Shown here piece by piece: positions 30,688 to 34,720 of a stretch of 34,720 bases of DNA; the stretch's first letter is position 1, and each line of letters opens with the position of its first letter. The notes below the pieces were generated by a model. It did no database searches, was not told the origin of the DNA, and worked only from the letters and a program-made list of their open reading frames with translations. Where the stretch lies: NCBI GenBank assembly GCA_902777355.1, contig CACYTU010000055.1:1-34720 (forward strand), written 5' to 3'. The DNA comes from an uncultured Lachnospiraceae bacterium (GTDB lineage Bacteria; Bacillota; Clostridia; Lachnospirales; Lachnospiraceae). The translations under genes and the position numbers were made by a program.

Positions 30688-31443
30688 TTACAACCTTGAA
30701 AAAACGCATGAGGCGGCTTTTGAACACACTTCGCAGCCATGGAGTACGCATTTCTCATCCCTGCGGGACAGACCGATGACAGCTGTCACGGATTTGGAGG
30801 GCATCATGAGCATGCTCTCTGTGAGCGAGACGCCGATTTCCTTCTGTATGCGCAGAATCCGGGCGAAGTCGCTCTGATAAGACAGGGAAAAATCTCCATA
30901 GCCGGGAGAAAAGCGGGGCCTGCAGAAGAGACCCTCTTTTGCCGCCTCCTGAATGATCCTGCTGTTGACTTCATCACTCCAGGCCTCGATCATGGCAGCC
31001 GCTGCCGCCTGATAAATCACAGCCCGGCTCATCCGGTTGACACTTGCCCTGGCGATCAGACGATCCGGTCCTATTCCCAGAGTAGCAGCCATCAGGTATA
31101 CGCTGTCACATCCCCGCAGATTGACGGAGAGACTGGTGCTGCGGATTTTCATGCCGGCAATCTGCAGAAGCTGAGGCTGCGGCTGCGGATGAATGCCAAT
31201 GCCCTGCTCCGGAAGCAATCCTGTTTCCAGGCCCCTCTCAGATTCCCCTGCTTCCGGGTTCTGTCCGCACGCGGAGGGTTCTTCTATTCTTTCAATCTCA
31301 TACCGGCGAAAAACCGATCTGGGGGTGACGGTCCGCCGCAGTTCCTCCAGGCAGTCCTCTACTGCCTCTGTGACGGCGGCGTCCGGAGTTCTGCCCCGAT
31401 AGCCCAGATACCGGTAGATTTCTCTTCTGTTCACATCATTCAT
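30688..31443 (-). CDS. Stand-alone methionine synthase reactivation protein
   Basis: The product is 251 aa. The part from about residue 100 to 225 resembles the Met_synt_B12 activation domain of MetH: LRGCDSVYLMAATLGIGPD, then CRPRFSPGYGDFSLSYQSDF. The R-x-SPGYG motif is the SAM-binding signature of that domain. It reactivates oxidised cob(II)alamin MetH by reductive methylation with SAM; detached versions are known in Firmicutes. The C-terminus has C-x2-C-x5-C (CEVCSKAASC), absent from the E. coli domain. Residues about 55-97 are a Gln/Pro/Glu-rich insert (PQPQPQ). The ribosome binding site is weak. It lies 43 nt after metF and 199 nt before metH, giving a metF-reactivator-metH order. Confidence 0.85.
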   Translation of the reverse strand: MNDVNRREIYRYLGYRGRTPDAAVTEAVEDCLEELRRTVTPRSVFRRYEIERIEEPSACGQNPEAGESERGLETGLLPEQGIGIHPQPQPQLLQIAGMKIRSTSLSVNLRGCDSVYLMAATLGIGPDRLIARASVNRMSRAVIYQAAAAAMIEAWSDEVNSRIIQEAAKEGLFCRPRFSPGYGDFSLSYQSDFARILRIQKEIGVSLTESMLMMPSKSVTAVIGLSRRDEKCVLHGCEVCSKAASCVFSRL

Positions 31444-31486
31444 GGTTTTCGTCCATGCTTTTCGCCCGTGATTGTCGGCCGCGGTT

Positions 31487-32350
31487 TTATCCCCAGAGGG
31501 CCGAAAGGCTGCTCTGGATCATAGTCGCGATCTCGGGTTTGTTCATAGTATACACATGGATGTGCCCCACTCCGTTCGCGATCAGGTCGATGATCTGCTC
31601 TGCGGCATAGACTACACCTGCCTGCTTCATACCCTGAGGGTCATCGCCGAACCGGTCCACCATGGCACGGAAACGATGAGGGATGGTCGCTCCTGAGAGG
31701 GCAACGCTTCGTTTGACCTGGACGGGATTGGTGATCGGCATGATCCCCGCCACGACCGGAACTTCAATGCCCGCCTCGCGGATCCTGTAGAGAAAGCTGT
31801 ACATGGTTGAATTGTCAAAAAACATCTGGGTAGTCAGGAAATCGCATCCCGCATCCACCTTTTCTTTGAGATGAAGGATATCGTCGGACTGGCGCTCGCA
31901 TTCCACGTGTCCCTCGGGGTAGCAGGCTCCTCCGATGCAGAAATTGTCATCAACCGACTTAATATCATAGATCAGCTGGGAAGCATGGTCGTAATCAAAA
32001 ACAGTGCGTCCTTCCGCAGGAATGTCTCCGCGGAGAGCCATAATGTTTTCAATTCCGTTCTCCTTATAAGTCTGAATCATTCCCCGGACTGTCTCTTTGG
32101 TCGAAGACACACAGGTGAGGTGAGCCAGCACGTTCGTACCGTATTTCTGCTGCAGGTCCGCCGCGATCCGGGTCGTATGTCTGCTCGTTCCGCCGCCTGC
32201 CCCATAGGTTACACTCATGAAATCCGGCCTCAGGGCCGCAATCTGTTCAGTAGCCTGTTCAACCGCAACTATTCCGGCGTCTGTCTTGGGCGGAAAGACC
32301 TCAAAGGATAAAGTGACTTCTTTACTGTTCAGGATATCTATGATTTTCAT
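31487..32350 (-). CDS. metF: Methylenetetrahydrofolate reductase
   Basis: The product is 287 aa from the ATG at 32350, matching the family start (MKIIDILNSKEVTLSFEVFPPK); AAGGGAG lies about 12 nt upstream. Conserved segments are LSFEVFPPK (active-site Glu), SVTYGAGGGTSRHT, ALRGDIP, CIGGACYPEGH (substrate and FAD contacts), DFLTTQMFFDN and GIMPITNPVQ. It reduces 5,10-methylene-THF to 5-methyl-THF, the methyl donor for MetH. It heads the methionine synthase cluster. Upstream (32351-32516) I see no SAM riboswitch or S-box motif. Confidence 0.96.
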   Translation of the reverse strand: MKIIDILNSKEVTLSFEVFPPKTDAGIVAVEQATEQIAALRPDFMSVTYGAGGGTSRHTTRIAADLQQKYGTNVLAHLTCVSSTKETVRGMIQTYKENGIENIMALRGDIPAEGRTVFDYDHASQLIYDIKSVDDNFCIGGACYPEGHVECERQSDDILHLKEKVDAGCDFLTTQMFFDNSTMYSFLYRIREAGIEVPVVAGIMPITNPVQVKRSVALSGATIPHRFRAMVDRFGDDPQGMKQAGVVYAAEQIIDLIANGVGHIHVYTMNKPEIATMIQSSLSALWG

Positions 32351-32516
32351 GACAATTGAGTCTCCCTTCATTATTCTCACGAAAAACGCTTTTCCCTTTT
32401 TATGAAAGTGTTTTTTCACATAAATGTTTTTACGTTTCAGGACTCGCTTTTAAATATGAGCGCCTTTACACATATGTATTTTCCTGTATGTTCTCCCGGC
32501 TGGCAGTGCAGCTTCC

Positions 32517-34706
32517 CTATTCCAGTTTTTCCAGGAGTTCTTCTGCTGACAGCAGCTGCTCCTCGCCGGAGCTTTTCGCTCTGGAAGTATCAAATATAAA
32601 GGAAATACCGTCCCGGTATCCACTTGCGGATACTCTTCCCCCGTCCCAGATATAATAGTAGACCTCTCTTCCTTTCTCATCATATTGCACGCGGGCGAAA
32701 GAGTCGTTTCCATAATAGCCCTGGACGGAGAGCCGGAGCTTGCCTCCTGTGATGCTGTAGATGGAATCATAATGCAGGTTTTCCACGCCTGAGGCACTGA
32801 GCAGCAGGTTCTCGTATTCCAGATAGAGGAAGTTCCTGCGGTTGAGCCAGGTCTCGTTCAGCGTTCCGCCTTTGTAGACCACCACCGTAGTGCCCTTTGC
32901 TGAGGTCGCCCCGACCTGTACCAGCTCAGGAACGCGGTCATCATTCATGTGAATCAACGCGAATCCGTCGTATTCCTCCTCGTCCAGATTCCTGATATGA
33001 TCCGCGTAGGCTTCTTTCCAGGACTTGTATTTTTTGTCCTTACCATCTGTCTTTCCGGTCAGATAGGCAGTAATGTTGGAGATGTTGAGCGTCTCCACAT
33101 CATTATTGACCTGCCGGGTCTTTTTCTTTTTCAGTTCAGGGGCGCCATCCTTCCGGCCTTCGTAGACCCTGGCCTCTGTCAGTTCTCCTCCCCTTCTGCC
33201 GTCCTCTCCGACTTTGGTATAAGTACAGACCGTGAGGATGTCCATAAAGCCATCCTTATTGTAATCGGTAAAATCGACCGCTTCCACGCCTTTGAAAATA
33301 CGGTCGGACCTGATATTATCCTCTTCCATATCTTCAAGGACCGCCAGCAGACCCACGTCCTGAACCAGGGTAAAACTGACGTCTGCCTTGGGGTCGGTGC
33401 TTGTATCAGGATAAACAGGGGCAAAAAATACTTCCCCTAAAGGGGCCAGTTCTGCCCTGTAGGACTGGGCCTCGATCAGATCTTTCTGAACCCAGAGAAT
33501 ATTGGAACAGAACTGCCACCCATCTTCCGTCTTTTTGAGCATGGCCTCATAGACCGGCCTGTAATGAGCGCTTTTTTTCGTCCCGGCCCCGGTTTTCTCT
33601 TCAGAATCCTCTGAGCTTTCTTCCGATTCCGGGGTTTTCTCTTTGGTTGTTTTAGCGGACGAGGCTTTTTCTTCCCCTGCTTCTTTTTTCTGTTCTTTCC
33701 CGTCCGCTTTTTCCGAAGCATCTCCGGAATTCTTTTCCGGATCTTCTGCGTCCGCTTTTTCCGAAGCATCTCCGGAATTCTTTTCCGGATCTTCTCCGTC
33801 CTCTTTTTCCGGATCTTCCCCGTGCGCCTTCTTCGGTGCATCTCCGGCATCTTCTGAATTGCCTTGTCCTCTGTCTTTTTCCTCTGAAGGTGCCATATAT
33901 GCCGGCAGATCATCTGTCAGCTCATAGTGGACAATGCACTTGTCTCCTCCGGTCCATGCATCAGAGCACTTTATATACATCTGATTGCTGTCGCTGTGTA
34001 CCGAATACCAGGCCTTATATCTTCCGATATGAGCCCATGTTCCTGCCGTGTCCAGTTTGCGGTTCGACTCTTCGTACGTGATTCCGGCCTTGCGGGTCAG
34101 CAGGTCATCAATCTGTTCTTCCGTCACCTTAACGACAGGCAGATTGGTATCTTTTATTGAAATTCTGTCGAAGAGAAGCTCTTTTTCTTTCTTCTCAAGC
34201 TTTTCCTGTTTAAATCCCGCACCAGTATAAAAGACCTGATTGAGATCAATATCGGCAGGTTCCTCATAGGTGGAATGCAGAAAGCCGTAACTGCTTCTCT
34301 CATTGAGATAGTCCTCCAGGGCAGCCAGCTCGTCCGCATCCATCTCTTTCAGCTTTCCCAGCCCTTCCACTGAGTCTGTCTGTTCCTGTTCTGCCGCGCC
34401 GCGGGAGCCTCCCGAGTCTGCCCCGGAAGAAGATGAACCTGATCCGGAAGATTTATCCTTCCCGCTTTCCTCCTTCACCGGCCGGTCCTTGAGGCTTTCC
34501 TGCCTCGTACTGTTTTCTGCTGCCATGCCGGCAGAAGGTCTGTCTTCTCCAAACAGAGAATTTTCATACTCCTGTTCTCCCGGCTCAGGACCGCAGGAAG
34601 TAAGCAGACAGGCAGCCGCAAGTATGAATAAACAGCGAGCAAGCGGCCGCAAAGACGGATATGCTTGCATATCCGGTCTTGCGGACATTTGCGAGCGCCC
34701 ACACAT
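32517..34706 (-). CDS. Lipoprotein with acidic repeats and FG-GAP-like segments
   Basis: Up to 729 aa from 34706, but the lipobox LLTSC (Cys38 in this numbering) suggests the true start is the inner ATG at 34670, giving a normal 26-residue signal. No ribosome binding site is strong, and the frame is open to the window edge. Residues about 280-365 are Glu/Asp/Lys-rich repeats, with EDPEKNSGDASEKAD repeated nearly exactly. Downstream are segments like VDFTDYNKDGFMDILTVCTY and DDRVPELVQVG, resembling FG-GAP or VCBS-type repeats with Ca-binding DxNxDG loops, as in integrin-like propellers. It is surface-exposed and probably binds a partner or polysaccharide; function unknown. Confidence 0.8.
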   Translation of the reverse strand: MCGRSQMSARPDMQAYPSLRPLARCLFILAAACLLTSCGPEPGEQEYENSLFGEDRPSAGMAAENSTRQESLKDRPVKEESGKDKSSGSGSSSSGADSGGSRGAAEQEQTDSVEGLGKLKEMDADELAALEDYLNERSSYGFLHSTYEEPADIDLNQVFYTGAGFKQEKLEKKEKELLFDRISIKDTNLPVVKVTEEQIDDLLTRKAGITYEESNRKLDTAGTWAHIGRYKAWYSVHSDSNQMYIKCSDAWTGGDKCIVHYELTDDLPAYMAPSEEKDRGQGNSEDAGDAPKKAHGEDPEKEDGEDPEKNSGDASEKADAEDPEKNSGDASEKADGKEQKKEAGEEKASSAKTTKEKTPESEESSEDSEEKTGAGTKKSAHYRPVYEAMLKKTEDGWQFCSNILWVQKDLIEAQSYRAELAPLGEVFFAPVYPDTSTDPKADVSFTLVQDVGLLAVLEDMEEDNIRSDRIFKGVEAVDFTDYNKDGFMDILTVCTYTKVGEDGRRGGELTEARVYEGRKDGAPELKKKKTRQVNNDVETLNISNITAYLTGKTDGKDKKYKSWKEAYADHIRNLDEEEYDGFALIHMNDDRVPELVQVGATSAKGTTVVVYKGGTLNETWLNRRNFLYLEYENLLLSASGVENLHYDSIYSITGGKLRLSVQGYYGNDSFARVQYDEKGREVYYYIWDGGRVSASGYRDGISFIFDTSRAKSSGEEQLLSAEELLEKLE
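33680..33810 (-). repeat. 51-bp repeats in the lipoprotein gene
   Basis: TTTTCCGAAGCATCTCCGGA and the following bases through CCGGATCTTCT occur twice in near-identical form around 33707 and 33757, with degenerate flanking copies. They encode DPEKNSGDASEKADAE-type units. Confidence 0.8.
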
Positions 34707-34720
34707 GAGTACAGAGCAAC

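Noticed and set aside
32351-32516. SAM riboswitch upstream of metF
   Set aside because: No S-box conserved core or terminator was found on the minus strand, and the region is AT-rich and unstructured apart from a short TTTATG/CATAAA pairing.

Overview
The window looks like a chromosomal segment of a Gram-positive anaerobe of the Clostridia, most likely Lachnospiraceae. The evidence is strong AGGAGG-type ribosome binding sites, sigma-A type promoters, lipobox lipoproteins, a PhoB/PhoR-type pair without proteobacterial features, ScpA, a split B12-dependent methionine synthase (MetH without its reactivation domain, plus a separate reactivation protein and MetF), and a membrane-anchored Ser/Thr kinase paired with a small HTH protein. 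I see no rRNA, tRNA, transposase, phage gene or CRISPR array. Most genes are core metabolism, and the unusual content lies in repeats, intergenic elements and low-complexity insertions.

Layout. 1-1812: start of an exported protein, a terminator, and a membrane protein with Gln-rich repeats. 1813-5366: intergenic repeats, an HTH protein divergent from a Ser/Thr kinase, and a cytidylate-kinase-like gene; the kinase and cytidylate-kinase-like genes are bracketed by inverted arrays of a 27-bp palindromic repeat. 5367-9027 (minus): trxB, trxA, then a histidine kinase and response regulator. 9492-11045 (plus): scpA with a long acidic tail. 11483-14773: AEC transporter, a small conserved protein, cytidine deaminase and uridine phosphorylase (pyrimidine nucleoside salvage). 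15100-17247: a large exported protein made mostly of three repeat types. 17699-24035 (plus): a branched-chain amino acid ABC system (livJ, livHMGF) followed by a CBS-ACT protein. 24339-27581 (minus): metallo-beta-lactamase-fold hydrolase, a NEAT-like surface protein, and an ABC-2 permease and ATPase. 27843-32350 (minus): metF, MetH reactivation protein and metH, which together make the methionine synthase pathway. 32517-end: repeat-bearing lipoprotein.

The most interesting signal is a family of roughly 88-bp structured repeats at 9060-9151, 11084-11259 (two tandem copies), 13163-13250 and 24079-24167. All copies are in the same orientation. Each locus ends in a CATAA box and is followed 1-5 nt later by a separate hairpin, three of which look like Rho-independent terminators. 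Both predicted stems show compensatory base changes between copies, which argues for a function or history at the RNA level.

A second theme is purine-rich low-complexity sequence on coding strands. It appears inside conserved enzymes (uridine phosphorylase, MetH), as a tail on ScpA, and directly after the stop codons of three minus-strand genes. After the ABC ATPase stop it stays open for 31 codons and would encode a lysine-rich tail.
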